From the NCBI RefSeq assembly GCF_003426025.1, contig NZ_QJSH01000002.1, forward strand, positions 1 through 64,000: DNA of 64,000 bases, written 5' to 3'. Source of the stretch: Paraliobacillus quinghaiensis (GTDB lineage Bacteria; Bacillota; Bacilli; Bacillales; Amphibacillaceae). Positions 17,097-25,537 of the stretch are shown piece after piece. Under the pieces are notes generated by a model. It was not told where the DNA came from and did no database searches. It was given only the letters and a program-made list of their open reading frames with translations. Numbering within the stretch: position 1 is the first letter of the stretch; every line of letters begins with the position of its first letter. The translations under genes were made by a program, and so were the position numbers.

Positions 17097-17131
17097 AGGG
17101 GATGTTAAATGCAATTCGTTTAACATCCCCT
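17097..17131 (-). terminator. Terminator of the MFS exporter gene
   Basis: A perfect 13-bp stem AGGGGATGTTAAA (17097-17109) with TTTAACATCCCCT (17119-17131), 43 bases past the stop. Confidence 0.85.
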
Positions 17132-17173
17132 AAATAATTTTATTTCATTTTTTTTGAAAGAGCTTAACCATCG

Positions 17174-18658
17174 TCACTTATTTTTTGGGAAAAGCAACGT
17201 GAATATAAATGAAATCAATGCGATAATGAATACTCCAATAAAAACACTATGAAATGCTGTTGAAAGGGTGCCTTGTAATAATTCCAATACATCTTGTGGC
17301 AATTGACTTCGAGATGTTTCATCTAATAAAACATCTGTATTACCAATCGAAAGGTCTGCGCCTTGGCTGGTCAAGAGCTGGTTGGTTCTTTGATTCAATA
17401 TACCGCCAAGTACTGCTGCGCCTACTGTACTACCAATAATCCGCATAAACATATTCAGCGATGTTGCAGCACCGCGCATTTTCCAGTCGACACTGTTTTG
17501 TATGGCCACGATAAAGGTTGTGCTCGTTAGTCCCATTCCTATTCCGACGACAAAGGATGAGAATCCGGCATAGATCGGTCCTTTTCCAGGGTCAAGGTTA
17601 AGAAATAGCGTACCACCTAAGAGTAATGCCAAGCCACCTAAAATAGCTGTACGACGAAACCCGATTTTCAAGACGAGATGACCAGCAAGTGTAGCTGCGA
17701 TTGGCCAACCAAGTGAAAGTGTGCTGAGCGTAAAGCCTGCAATAATCGGAGAGTAACCCATAACACCTTGTACGTATGTTGGTAGAAAGCTAGATAACCC
17801 AAGGATAATCATGCCTGACGTTAATGTTGCAAGGTTAGCAACAGTGATTAATTTATTTTTCCATAGATATAAAGGCATCATTGGTACTTTTGCTCTTGTT
17901 TCTTGCCATATAAATAACCCAGTACCTACGATGAAAGTACTAATTAGACTGATGATTTGGAGTGAGTTCCAATCCCAAGCTGAACCTCCTTGTACTAAAA
18001 CAATGACGAGCGAGGAGATGGTGATAAAGAATAATCCAGCACCGATGTAATCGATCGATTTCTTTTCTTTCGTAACTTCTTCATGGAAGAATAAGAGGAC
18101 GCCAATCAATCCGATAATACCTAAAGGGATATTCATCCAAAAGATCCAAGACCAATCTGCAAACTGAACAATAAATCCACCGAGAAGTGGTCCAATTACA
18201 GAGGAAATTCCCCAAACACTGGCTAAGTATCCCTGTATTTTTGCTCTTTCTTCAATTGTGTACATATCGCCGACCATGGTCGAAACGATTGGATGGATCG
18301 CGCCTGCTCCAATCCCTTGAATGATTCTAAAGACAATCAACATCGTCATTGTAGGTGCCAAGCCACAAAGAATGGAGCCGATTAGAAAAATCACAACACC
18401 TATAACGAAAATCGGTTTTCTGCCATATAAATCAGCAAGCTTTCCATAGATGATGGTTGTCACAGCTTGCATTAACAGGAAGGAAGAAAACACCCAACTA
18501 TATAAAGAAAAACCCCCGAGATCAGAGACGATATTAGGCATTGCCGTTGCAACGATTGTCCCTTCGATTGCGCCCATGAACATAGCGATCACTAATGCCG
18601 TTAATACGAGCGGCCGATGGGTTTGTTTGGATTGATAATATTCGCGTAATTTATTCAT
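17174..18658 (-). CDS. MDR-type MFS exporter, DHA2 family (14 helices)
   Basis: The 494-residue protein has the drug:proton antiporter signatures: motif A GKLADLYGRKPIF near residues 72-84, motif B FRIIQGIGAGA, and motif C GISSVIGPLLGG near 150-161. Length and 14 hydrophobic segments fit the EmrB/QacA (DHA2) group. These exporters pump drugs or lipophilic metabolites out using the proton gradient. Substrate unknown. No regulator gene is next to it. The gene is divergent from the phasin-like gene. Confidence 0.9.
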   Translation of the reverse strand: MNKLREYYQSKQTHRPLVLTALVIAMFMGAIEGTIVATAMPNIVSDLGGFSLYSWVFSSFLLMQAVTTIIYGKLADLYGRKPIFVIGVVIFLIGSILCGLAPTMTMLIVFRIIQGIGAGAIHPIVSTMVGDMYTIEERAKIQGYLASVWGISSVIGPLLGGFIVQFADWSWIFWMNIPLGIIGLIGVLLFFHEEVTKEKKSIDYIGAGLFFITISSLVIVLVQGGSAWDWNSLQIISLISTFIVGTGLFIWQETRAKVPMMPLYLWKNKLITVANLATLTSGMIILGLSSFLPTYVQGVMGYSPIIAGFTLSTLSLGWPIAATLAGHLVLKIGFRRTAILGGLALLLGGTLFLNLDPGKGPIYAGFSSFVVGIGMGLTSTTFIVAIQNSVDWKMRGAATSLNMFMRIIGSTVGAAVLGGILNQRTNQLLTSQGADLSIGNTDVLLDETSRSQLPQDVLELLQGTLSTAFHSVFIGVFIIALISFIFTLLFPKNK

Positions 18659-18775
18659 ATGTAAAGCCTTCTTTCGCGTTTAAACTATTCCTCTAATGTA
18701 CCTTATACAAGAAAAAAATCAACCTGTAAGTAGAAAGAAAGGGGAAATAGGTGTGTTGTACGTGTTCGACATATA

Positions 18776-18808
18776 TAGACAAATTGCGGGAAGTGACAGG
18801 CACCGCCC
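18776..18808. repeat. Short interspersed repeat, copy 1
   Basis: GCGGGAAGTGACAGGCACCG after GACAAATT. One of four copies of a roughly 30-bp sequence in this window (others at 33306, 37559 and 39066). Confidence 0.75.
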
Positions 18809-18872
18809 TGGTCTGATAGAATGGGGGTATATACAAATTGTAAAATAATCCATTTTAGAGAGGCGGAGTAAA

Positions 18873-19175
18873 ATGAGAGATACATTGAGAAAAGGTATGG
18901 CACTTGGTTTGGGTTTAGCGGCAACAAGTAAAGAGCAGGCTGAAAAGATGATCGATGAGCTTGTTAAAAAAGGTGAATTAACGAAACAGGAATCAAGTCA
19001 ATTTATTGAAGATCTATCGAAGAAAGGGGAAGAGTCTCAAAAAGCGATTGATGAGAAAGTGCAGAAGAAGTTCACACAACTAATGTCCGATTTGAAAGTA
19101 GCTACGAAAGAAGATGTTACAGCATTAGAGCGTCGTATTCAACAATTGGAAGATCAATTGAACAAAACAGAGTAA
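18873..19175 (+). CDS. Phasin-like coiled-coil protein
   Basis: 100 residues: short hydrophobic head (GMALGLGLAATS), then charged amphipathic helices with SKEQAEKMIDELVKKGELT and the closing heptads ALERRIQQLEDQLN. This matches the PhaF/PhaI-like phasin group, whose members coat storage granules or act as helical partners. Bacilli often place this gene before ubiB. The spacing of about 30 bases to the next start suggests one operon. Ribosome site GGCGGAG precedes ATG. Confidence 0.8.
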   Translation: MRDTLRKGMALGLGLAATSKEQAEKMIDELVKKGELTKQESSQFIEDLSKKGEESQKAIDEKVQKKFTQLMSDLKVATKEDVTALERRIQQLEDQLNKTE

Positions 19176-19208
19176 AAAGTATTTTTGGTATGAAAGGAGG
19201 GGTTTCCT

Positions 19209-20885
19209 ATTTTTAAGAGAAGAATCAGGTACATGCAGCGTTACCGAGAAATAGCGATGGCATTTTCTCACAATGGATTTGGCTATATCGTTAAAGAATT
19301 AGGATTATACGAGCTCCTTTCCTTACCAAGACGCTTATTTCTTAATGAGCAAGAAACACATAGAAAAACGACTGGAGAGCGGGTCCGATTTTTCTTAGAA
19401 GAATTGGGCCCGACATTTGTAAAAATGGGGCAATTAGCTAGTACGCGATCAGATTTAATCCCTCCTGACATTATCCAGGAGTTAGAGAAACTACAAGACC
19501 ACGTCCCACCATTTACATATGACGAAGTAAAAATGATTGTCGAAGAAGAACTTGGGGAGGATATGGATCAGATTTTTGATGTGTTTGATCAAACCCCTCT
19601 AGGATCAGCCTCAATCGGGCAAGTCCATTACGCGGTGCTTAAATCAGGTGAACGTGTTGCGGTTAAGGTGCAGCGTCCTAATATTGCCAAAAGAATTAAA
19701 ACCGACTTAGAAATCCTCCAGCAATTAGCGGTGCTTGCTGAGCACAGATTAACCTGGGCAGCCAATTATCAGATTAAAGCAGTGGTTGATGAATTTTCAA
19801 GAGCCATTCTAGCAGAACTGGATTATAATGTGGAAGGGCGCAATGCCGATAGAATTGCGAAACAATTTGAGGATGAATCAACTATTTATATTCCAAAAAT
19901 ATATTGGGAACATACATCGAAAAAAGTGTTAACAATGGAATATATCAAAGGGACAAAGTTAAATAACTTAGATGCAATCGCCGAGGATGGAAATGATGCC
20001 AAAGTTTTGGCTGAACGTGTTGCACATTCTGTCTTCCAGCAAATTTTAGTTGATGGCTTTTTTCATGCCGATCCACATCCGGGGAATGTGACAGCATTAC
20101 CGAAAGATGTTGTAGCTTTTATTGATTTTGGCATGGTAGGTCGCCTTACCCCTGATATGCGAACGCATTTTTCTACATTAGTAATTGCATTGATGCGTCA
20201 AAGTACAGATGGTGTGATTAAAGCTTTAACACAAATGGGTACGTTGCCAGATGATGTGCATATGGACCGATTACGGCTGGATGTGGATGAGCTAAGAGAT
20301 AAATATTATGATGTTCCGATGAGCCAGGTTAGTCTTGGGGAAGCGGTTAATGATCTATTTACGGTAGCAAATTTACATCGCATTCAGATACCAACTGAAC
20401 TAACATTGGTGGCAAAAGCCCTTCTTAATATGGAGGCAATGGTAGAGAAGCTTGATCCTGAAATTAGTATTGTTAAGATTGCTGAACCATTTGGCCGTCA
20501 TTTGTTGAAACAACGGTATCATCCGAAAAAAATTGCAGCAGATTTATTTGATCAATGGAGTGAAATGGAAGATATCGTAACTGATTTACCAAAACAGCTA
20601 CACAAGCTAGCTTCAATTTCTAAAAATGGCAAAATACCAATCGAAGTTAATTTGCCAAAAGCGGAGTGGGCTGTTAGAAAGTTAGATCGAATTAGCAACC
20701 GAATCTCGTTTAGTATTGTGTTACTTTCGTTTAGTATTATTATGGTTGGATTAATTTTAGGCTCAGCAATAAGTGGACAAGCGTCATTGTTGTGGAGTAT
20801 TCCAGCGATCGAAATTGGGTTTGTGATAGCGATTTTAATGTTCCTATGGTTACTCTATTCCATTTTTCGATCAGGCAGGTTTTGA
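19209..20885 (+). CDS. ubiB: UbiB/ABC1/AarF-family atypical kinase; likely AUU start
   Basis: About 558 residues. UbiB signatures: the KxGQ motif in FVKMGQLASTRSD, the ATP-site region LGSASIGQVHYA and VAVKVQRPN, the catalytic HADPHPGN, and the DFG-like IDFGMVGRL. Two C-terminal membrane helices follow. UbiB proteins have ATPase activity and support isoprenoid-lipid (quinone) metabolism. The first in-frame ATG is 19233, but it has no ribosome site. The frame is open upstream to a TGA at 19191. ATT 19209 lies 8 bases after AAAGGAGG, and the added FKRRIRY matches the usual family start. I therefore infer an AUU start. Confidence 0.88.
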   Translation: MFKRRIRYMQRYREIAMAFSHNGFGYIVKELGLYELLSLPRRLFLNEQETHRKTTGERVRFFLEELGPTFVKMGQLASTRSDLIPPDIIQELEKLQDHVPPFTYDEVKMIVEEELGEDMDQIFDVFDQTPLGSASIGQVHYAVLKSGERVAVKVQRPNIAKRIKTDLEILQQLAVLAEHRLTWAANYQIKAVVDEFSRAILAELDYNVEGRNADRIAKQFEDESTIYIPKIYWEHTSKKVLTMEYIKGTKLNNLDAIAEDGNDAKVLAERVAHSVFQQILVDGFFHADPHPGNVTALPKDVVAFIDFGMVGRLTPDMRTHFSTLVIALMRQSTDGVIKALTQMGTLPDDVHMDRLRLDVDELRDKYYDVPMSQVSLGEAVNDLFTVANLHRIQIPTELTLVAKALLNMEAMVEKLDPEISIVKIAEPFGRHLLKQRYHPKKIAADLFDQWSEMEDIVTDLPKQLHKLASISKNGKIPIEVNLPKAEWAVRKLDRISNRISFSIVLLSFSIIMVGLILGSAISGQASLLWSIPAIEIGFVIAILMFLWLLYSIFRSGRF

Positions 20886-20905
20886 CTACTCTTAATAATC
20901 AACAC

Positions 20906-20957
20906 AACAAGCACTGCATTAGAACTATCTGTTCATAATGTAGTGCTTGTTTTTACT
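20906..20957 (+). terminator. Terminator of ubiB
   Basis: AACAAGCACTGCATT (20906-20920) pairs with AATGTAGTGCTTGTT (20937-20951), followed by TTT. Confidence 0.9.
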
Positions 20958-21006
20958 GATAGGGTTTATTTTTTAATCAGACAAACAGATAAAAGGTGGT
21001 TTTTTT

Positions 21007-21306
21007 ATGCAAAAGTGTAAAGATTGTAATGAAAAATTCAGTTGGAGTACGGTCTACCGTTCGGTTTGGAAGGGGAGAGATGACTTAATTATTTGTGAAA
21101 CATGTGGTGCGAGGCATCGCTCAAATATTCGTAATCGATTCGTAAATACTTTTTTGGTTATACTGCCAATGATAATTTTTATGAACTATTTCTCCCCTTC
21201 TGATAATTTTCTAGTAACTATTGCTCTTGGAATTGTTGTTGGTTTCTTTGGATCTCTGCTAACTCCGTTTTTGTATACATATAGGGTTGATAATGAAAAT
21301 ACTTAA
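21007..21306 (+). CDS. CXXC-20-CXXC (TIGR04104-type) protein
   Basis: The 99-residue protein starts MQKCKDCNEKFSW and has a second CETC about 24 residues later, a zinc-ribbon-like pair of CXXC motifs. Two membrane helices follow (about 48-65 and 70-88). The family is common in Bacillus and has no known function. Ribosome site AAAAGGTGG precedes ATG. Confidence 0.8.
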   Translation: MQKCKDCNEKFSWSTVYRSVWKGRDDLIICETCGARHRSNIRNRFVNTFLVILPMIIFMNYFSPSDNFLVTIALGIVVGFFGSLLTPFLYTYRVDNENT

Positions 21307-21458
21307 ACAAGGATCAATTACATATCTTAGCAATGGTGTTCTTTTAGAAGTTAAATTAATTTAATATATTAGTATTTAACAATCTAATTTTGGAAGGAAT
21401 CTGACTTATTATGTTTAAAATGATACAGATGGGTAATTGAATAAATGGAGGTGATTTT

Positions 21459-21623
21459 ATCAATTGGGTAAAAGGATTAAAGTCAGCAGTGATTAGTGTT
21501 GTTATTGCACTTATATTCACTTATTTAGCTAGTCTTGTTATTCCAACAGAAGAGCTAGTTTGGGCTATGATTGCAGTTACATTTGCTTCTTTCTTTTCCG
21601 GATTCTTCTCTGCTCAGAATTGA
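21459..21623 (+). CDS. Small membrane protein with likely AUC start
   Basis: The frame reads INWVKGLKSAVISVVIALIF then TYLASLVIP, EELVWAMIAVTFASFFSGFF and SAQN, 54 residues with two membrane helices. The nearest upstream in-frame stop is TGA 21438, and no ATG, GTG or TTG lies between it and the frame. ATC 21459 sits 6 bases after GGAGGT. An AUC start is the simplest reading; a lost ATG by mutation is the alternative. A good terminator (21638-21668) follows, which supports it as a real transcription unit. Confidence 0.5.
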   Translation: MNWVKGLKSAVISVVIALIFTYLASLVIPTEELVWAMIAVTFASFFSGFFSAQN

Positions 21624-21637
21624 AGATCACTTTTTTA

Positions 21638-21670
21638 AAAGCGTATCTTGATTATATAGATACGCTTTCG
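21638..21670 (+). terminator. Terminator after the small AUC-start gene
   Basis: AAAGCGTATCT (21638-21648) pairs perfectly with AGATACGCTTT (21658-21668). Confidence 0.8.
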
Positions 21671-21763
21671 TCATGCAGTTATAATCATAAGATTAGATTC
21701 CAGATGGTGGATATATTATGATGGTAGTATAGTTTATTCCAAATATCGAAAGGATGAGATGAC

Positions 21764-22411
21764 TTGAAAGTACTAGTAGTCGGAGCAAATGGTCAGATCG
21801 GCAGACATTTGGTTGATTTTATTCAAGATAGTGGCAAACAAGCAAGAGCAATGATTCGGAAAGAAGAGCAAGCATCTTACTTTATAGATAAAGATGCAGA
21901 GACAGCTGTCGTTGATTTGGAACGTAGTGTAGAGGAGATTGCAGAAGCGGCTAAAGGCGTTGATGCGGTTGTATTTACAGCAGGATCTGGGCCGCATACT
22001 GGTAAAGATAAAACGATTTTAGTTGACTTAGATGGAGCAATTAAAACAATGGAAGCGGCTGAAATGGCTGGTGTAAAGCGTTTTGTACTTGTAAGTTCGT
22101 TTGATACACGACGTGAAACATGGTTGGACGCACCAGAAGGGTTTAAACCATATGCTGCAGCAAAATATTATGCGGATGTCTGGTTAAAATCAAGTGATTT
22201 AGATTATACACTTGTTCATCCAGGCGGACTTACAAATGATCAAGGAACAGGAAAAGTTGAAGCTGCTTCAGAAGTGGAACGAGGGAAAATTCCACGCGAA
22301 GATGTAGCACGTGTCATAATTAACTGCTTAGAAGAAGAATCAACAATTGGGAAGGAATTTCAAGTAGTTTCAGGAGATCAACCGATTGAGGATGCAGTTA
22401 AATCTGTTTAA
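21764..22411 (+). CDS. yhfK: NAD(P)-binding SDR protein, YhfK-like
   Basis: 215 residues of an atypical short-chain dehydrogenase (NmrA/SDR5-like). The Rossmann motif is GANGQIGRHL (residues 7-16), followed by VVFTAGSG, RFVLVSSFDTR, the YxxxK at YAAAKYYAD and HPGGLTND. It aligns well with Bacillus subtilis YhfK over its full length. The substrate is unknown; relatives are flavin or quinone reductases and NADPH sensors. Start TTG 21764 follows AAAGGATGAGATGAC. A terminator follows. Confidence 0.85.
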   Translation: MKVLVVGANGQIGRHLVDFIQDSGKQARAMIRKEEQASYFIDKDAETAVVDLERSVEEIAEAAKGVDAVVFTAGSGPHTGKDKTILVDLDGAIKTMEAAEMAGVKRFVLVSSFDTRRETWLDAPEGFKPYAAAKYYADVWLKSSDLDYTLVHPGGLTNDQGTGKVEAASEVERGKIPREDVARVIINCLEEESTIGKEFQVVSGDQPIEDAVKSV

Positions 22412-22429
22412 TGATGTATAGTTTTTTGA

Positions 22430-22474
22430 AAAAGGATTAGGTGCTACTTAGATGTAGTGTCTAATCCTTTTGTT
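22430..22474 (+). terminator. Terminator of yhfK-like gene
   Basis: AAAAGGATTAG (22430-22440) pairs with CTAATCCTTTT (22461-22471). Confidence 0.88.
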
Positions 22475-22515
22475 CGTTTATGTTATGATAGTAAAAAAAC
22501 AAAGGGGGACTACTG

Positions 22516-23448
22516 TTGGATATAAAGCGTATTTTAGTAGCTGGAGATCTTGCGCATCATATTAAAAATTTAATAGATATTGATACATATAAGCAAGCTT
22601 TTCGTTTTTTAGAAGAAGAGCAAGTAACGGATGATGACTTACAATGGGCTAATGCTTATGTAGCGTTTAAACCGACTGTTAATTTTAATTTTCATAATAT
22701 TAAGTGGGTACATTCCTTTGGTGCAGGGGTGGATCGTTTTCTTTTTAATAGAGAATGGAATCAAGAGGTATTACTAACGCGGACTGTTTGTTCCTTTGGG
22801 CAACGGATTAGTCAATACAGTTTGAGTTATTATTTGAGAGATTTACAGCAACATGATTTTTTTAAAAATAACCAAGCAAAAAAAGAATGGCAGCCAGTGA
22901 CTCCTGATTTAATCGATGGCCAAAAAGTGGTGGTGTATGGAACAGGGGAGATCGGTCAAGAAGTAGCAAAAATGTTTGCGGCTTTCGGGATGAAGGTTTG
23001 CGGTGTATCGCTTAGTGGTAAGAAAAAAGCAACTTTTCACGATGTGTATCCGGTCTCTGAACAACAGGATGTATTATCTGGCACAGACTTAGTGATCAAT
23101 ACACTTCCGTTAACAGAAAAAACGAATGGACTTTTTGATGAAGAGGTATTTGAAGCGTTAACGAATGCTATGTTTATCAATGTGGGACGAGGAGCTTCAG
23201 TAGTGGAGTCAGCATTATTGAAGGCTTTAGAAGGTGAAAATTTAAGATTGGCTGTGCTCGATGTGTTTAAAGAGGAGCCATTACCTGAAGCGAGTCGACT
23301 GTGGGAACAAAAAAATGTAATCATCACGCCACATATTTCAGCAGTAACAACTGCAGAAGAAGCTGCTGAATGCTTCGTAGAAACATTAGAAAAGCTTGAG
23401 AATAACGAAGTATTAACAAATAAAGTAGATACAGTAAAAGGATATTAG
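22516..23448 (+). CDS. D-2-hydroxyacid dehydrogenase, NAD-dependent
   Basis: 310 residues with the Rossmann motif VVYGTGEIGQEVAKMF (about 138-153) and the family signature MFINVGRGASVVESALL. Catalytic Arg lies in NVGRG, the acid in the AVLDVFKEEPLP block, and the catalytic His in TPHISAVT. Enzymes of this group reduce 2-oxoacids such as glyoxylate, hydroxypyruvate or branched ketoacids. Start TTG 22516 is 7 bases after AAGGGGG. Single-gene unit with its own terminator. Substrate not predictable. Confidence 0.88.
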   Translation: MDIKRILVAGDLAHHIKNLIDIDTYKQAFRFLEEEQVTDDDLQWANAYVAFKPTVNFNFHNIKWVHSFGAGVDRFLFNREWNQEVLLTRTVCSFGQRISQYSLSYYLRDLQQHDFFKNNQAKKEWQPVTPDLIDGQKVVVYGTGEIGQEVAKMFAAFGMKVCGVSLSGKKKATFHDVYPVSEQQDVLSGTDLVINTLPLTEKTNGLFDEEVFEALTNAMFINVGRGASVVESALLKALEGENLRLAVLDVFKEEPLPEASRLWEQKNVIITPHISAVTTAEEAAECFVETLEKLENNEVLTNKVDTVKGY

Positions 23449-23452
23449 GAAG

Positions 23453-23479
23453 CAGGAGGATAGCTCTCCTGTTTTTTTT
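23453..23479 (+). terminator. Terminator of the hydroxyacid dehydrogenase gene
   Basis: CAGGAG (23453-23458) pairs with CTCCTG (23466-23471), then eight T. Confidence 0.85.
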
Positions 23480-23499
23480 ATGTGTGCGTTGGAATTGAT

Positions 23500-23541
23500 T
23501 TTATCGGCGCTTGGGCTCTTTTTATCAGCGGATCAAGATTA
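23500..23541. repeat. TTTATCAGCG repeat, two units
   Basis: Units start at 23500 and 23521, exactly 21 bp apart. Only the TTTATCRGCG core is shared. Confidence 0.6.
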
Positions 23542-23844
23542 GGATAGCAATTTTTCAAAAAACAACTTTCTTAGAATCTAGTATTAAATCCATTTATATT
23601 TATTGAACGAACAACTGCCTCATTAGTAGAATACCATCTAATATATTTCAACATATAGACTTTTTTGTATTTTAATAAGCTTTTATTAATGTTAGAAAAT
23701 TTTTATTTTAGCATAAACCCTTGATTATTCTTGCTTATCAGTCATATAATAAAAATTCGAAATGCATATTTATAAAATTTCATTCAAAATATCGGAGTGG
23801 CAGAGTATAGTTCACCTGCCTTCCTTTTTTTATGCAGGAATGGA

Positions 23845-23906
23845 TTTATCAGCGGAGGAGCACTCTTTATCAGCGCAAACTCGATTTTATCAGCATATCT
23901 GCTAAA
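23845..23906. repeat. TTTATCAGCG repeat, three units
   Basis: Units start at 23845, 23866 and 23886. The last has AGCA in place of AGCG. They lie about 100 bases upstream of the YjiH-type gene. Confidence 0.6.
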
Positions 23907-23981
23907 AATTTCATTCAAAATGCTTAAATACCTTTCTAATGTGGGATAGTTATATAAGAAATAATAAAGGGAGAGATCAAA

Positions 23982-25352
23982 TTGAGAGATAGAGATTCAC
24001 AAGATAAAGCGCTTGATCGTTTTAATGCAAATGATTATTTACGGTTTATTATTCCTTCATTTATAGGAATTCTTTTATTTATGGTGCCTCTTTCATATGA
24101 CGGAGAAATTAGTATTCCTGTTGCACTGATGGCAGGATTTGTGGAGGAAAGCTTGAAATCTGGGTTGCCGGTTATAATGACAGTGCTTCTATTGTTTGTT
24201 GCTGTTCTTTCGACTGTTGTGACTTACGTGAAACCAGAGTGGGCGTTGAAGAGGAGCTTCATAAAAAGTTTATTTTTTGTTCATCCAGTTTGGTTGTTGA
24301 CTCGTATTGTTGGTTTTATTTTGGCAGGAATGACTCTTATGAAAATCGGACCTGAATGGGTGTGGTCAGGGGCTACAGGAGGACTGCTGCTGTATGATTT
24401 AATGCCGCTTTTATTTTCTATCTTTATATTTGCGGGCTTATTTTTGCCATTATTATTGAACTTTGGTTTATTAGAATTATTAGGGACGTTGCTTGATAAA
24501 GTGATGAAACCACTATTTACATTACCGGGACGTTCGTCGATTGATTGTTTGGCATCATGGATGGGAGACGGTACGATTGGTGTATTATTAACGAATAACC
24601 AATATGAACAAGGGTTTTATACGAAACGAGAAGCGGCTGTTATTGGTACAACGTTCTCTGTCGTTTCCATTACATTTAGTATTGTCATTCTTTCTTATTT
24701 AGATTTGGATCATTTATTTGTTCCTTATTATATTACGATTGTTGTTGCTGGTTTAGCTGCAGCGTTAATAATGCCTAGAATTCCATCGCTTTCACGGAAG
24801 GCTAACATATATATGGTTGAAAATAAAGAGATGAAAGAACCAACTGACAGTGGAGAGGGTAGGTTTCGACTAGGATTAACGCAAGCAGTAAAACGAGCGA
24901 AAAAAAATGCAGATCTAAGAGCGACAGTATCGAGTGGTGTTAAAAATGTATTTGATATGTGGTTTGGTGTTTTACCAGTTGTTATGGCATTAGGTACAAT
25001 TGCTGTGATCATTGCTGAAACGACGCCTGTATTTGATATTATCGGTATGCCTTTTATCCCAATTTTGCAATTATTACAAGTACCTGAGGCAACAGAAGCG
25101 TCACAAACGATGGTAATTGGTTTTGCTGATATGTTTCTACCAGCTGTTATTGGAAGCGGAATTGAATCAGAAATGACCCGATTTGTTATTGCATGTGTAT
25201 CGGTTACGCAATTAATCTATATGTCTGAGATCGGCGGATTGTTGTTAGCTTCTAAGTTGGCTGTAAGTTTAAAAGATCTAATTTTCATTTTCTTACTACG
25301 GACAATTATCACATTGCCAATTATTGTAGCAATCTCACATATTATTTTTTAG
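23982..25352 (+). CDS. YjiH-family membrane protein with nucleoside-recognition (gate) domains
   Basis: 456 residues with about ten membrane helices and the gate motifs LASWMGDGTIGVLLTNNQYE and VIGSGIESEMTRFVIACV. Relatives include YjiH and the spore proteins SpoVAC/SpmA-like gate proteins; they are thought to move small solutes. Substrate unknown. Start TTG 23982 lies 8 bases after AAGGGAGAG. The next gene encodes an FMN-binding lipoprotein, but a hairpin and a promoter separate them. Confidence 0.85.
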   Translation: MRDRDSQDKALDRFNANDYLRFIIPSFIGILLFMVPLSYDGEISIPVALMAGFVEESLKSGLPVIMTVLLLFVAVLSTVVTYVKPEWALKRSFIKSLFFVHPVWLLTRIVGFILAGMTLMKIGPEWVWSGATGGLLLYDLMPLLFSIFIFAGLFLPLLLNFGLLELLGTLLDKVMKPLFTLPGRSSIDCLASWMGDGTIGVLLTNNQYEQGFYTKREAAVIGTTFSVVSITFSIVILSYLDLDHLFVPYYITIVVAGLAAALIMPRIPSLSRKANIYMVENKEMKEPTDSGEGRFRLGLTQAVKRAKKNADLRATVSSGVKNVFDMWFGVLPVVMALGTIAVIIAETTPVFDIIGMPFIPILQLLQVPEATEASQTMVIGFADMFLPAVIGSGIESEMTRFVIACVSVTQLIYMSEIGGLLLASKLAVSLKDLIFIFLLRTIITLPIIVAISHIIF

Positions 25353-25360
25353 AAAACTTT

Positions 25361-25388
25361 CAGGGGAATGACAACCATTCTCCTGTTC
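25361..25388 (+). terminator. Terminator of the YjiH-type gene
   Basis: CAGGGGAATG (25361-25370) pairs with CATTCTCCTG (25376-25385). The T run is short. Confidence 0.6.
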
Positions 25389-25441
25389 TAGAACTAAAAG
25401 TATGATAGATATTTTAAAAATTGGTATATAATGTTACAAAA

Positions 25442-25459
25442 ATGTGAAAGATTTCACAT
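25442..25459. promoter_or_regulatory. Rex-like (or Fnr-like) operator 1
   Basis: ATGTGAA-AGAT-TTCACAT lies inside a perfect 10+10 inverted repeat (25439-25460 region). It fits the Rex box TTGTGAA-N4-TTCACAA at 12 of 14 set positions and also contains an exact Fnr-type TGTGA-N6-TCACA. Confidence 0.6.
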
Positions 25460-25486
25460 TTTATAGATTACTAAGTTTCCCTGTTA

Positions 25487-25492
25487 TATAAT
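25487..25492 (+). promoter_or_regulatory. -10 element of the FMN lipoprotein gene
   Basis: TATAAT at 25487-25492, between the two Rex-like operators and 45 bases before the start codon. The -35 is weak. Confidence 0.55.
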
Positions 25493-25494
25493 GA

Positions 25495-25512
25495 TTGTGA
25501 AAAGATTAACAA
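25495..25512. promoter_or_regulatory. Rex-like operator 2
   Basis: TTGTGAA-AAGA-TTAACAA matches the Rex box at 13 of 14 set positions. It lies at the expected transcription start, where binding would block RNA polymerase. Confidence 0.6.
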
Positions 25513-25537
25513 TATCAAGTATGAGGGGGAACTCATA

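Larger units (their letters stand above)
23449..23981. other. Gene-free stretch with TTTATCAGCG repeats
   Basis: No supported gene. TTTATC(A/G)GCG starts at 23500 and 23521 (spacing 21), then again at 23845, 23866 and 23886 (spacings 21 and 20). AATTTCATTCAAAAT also occurs twice (near 23777 and 23909). The rest is AT-rich DNA before the YjiH-type gene. Confidence 0.65.

Noticed and set aside
18703-18927. Minus-strand 74-codon ORF
   Set aside because: Overlaps the phasin-like gene start and the interspersed repeat; composition not protein-like.
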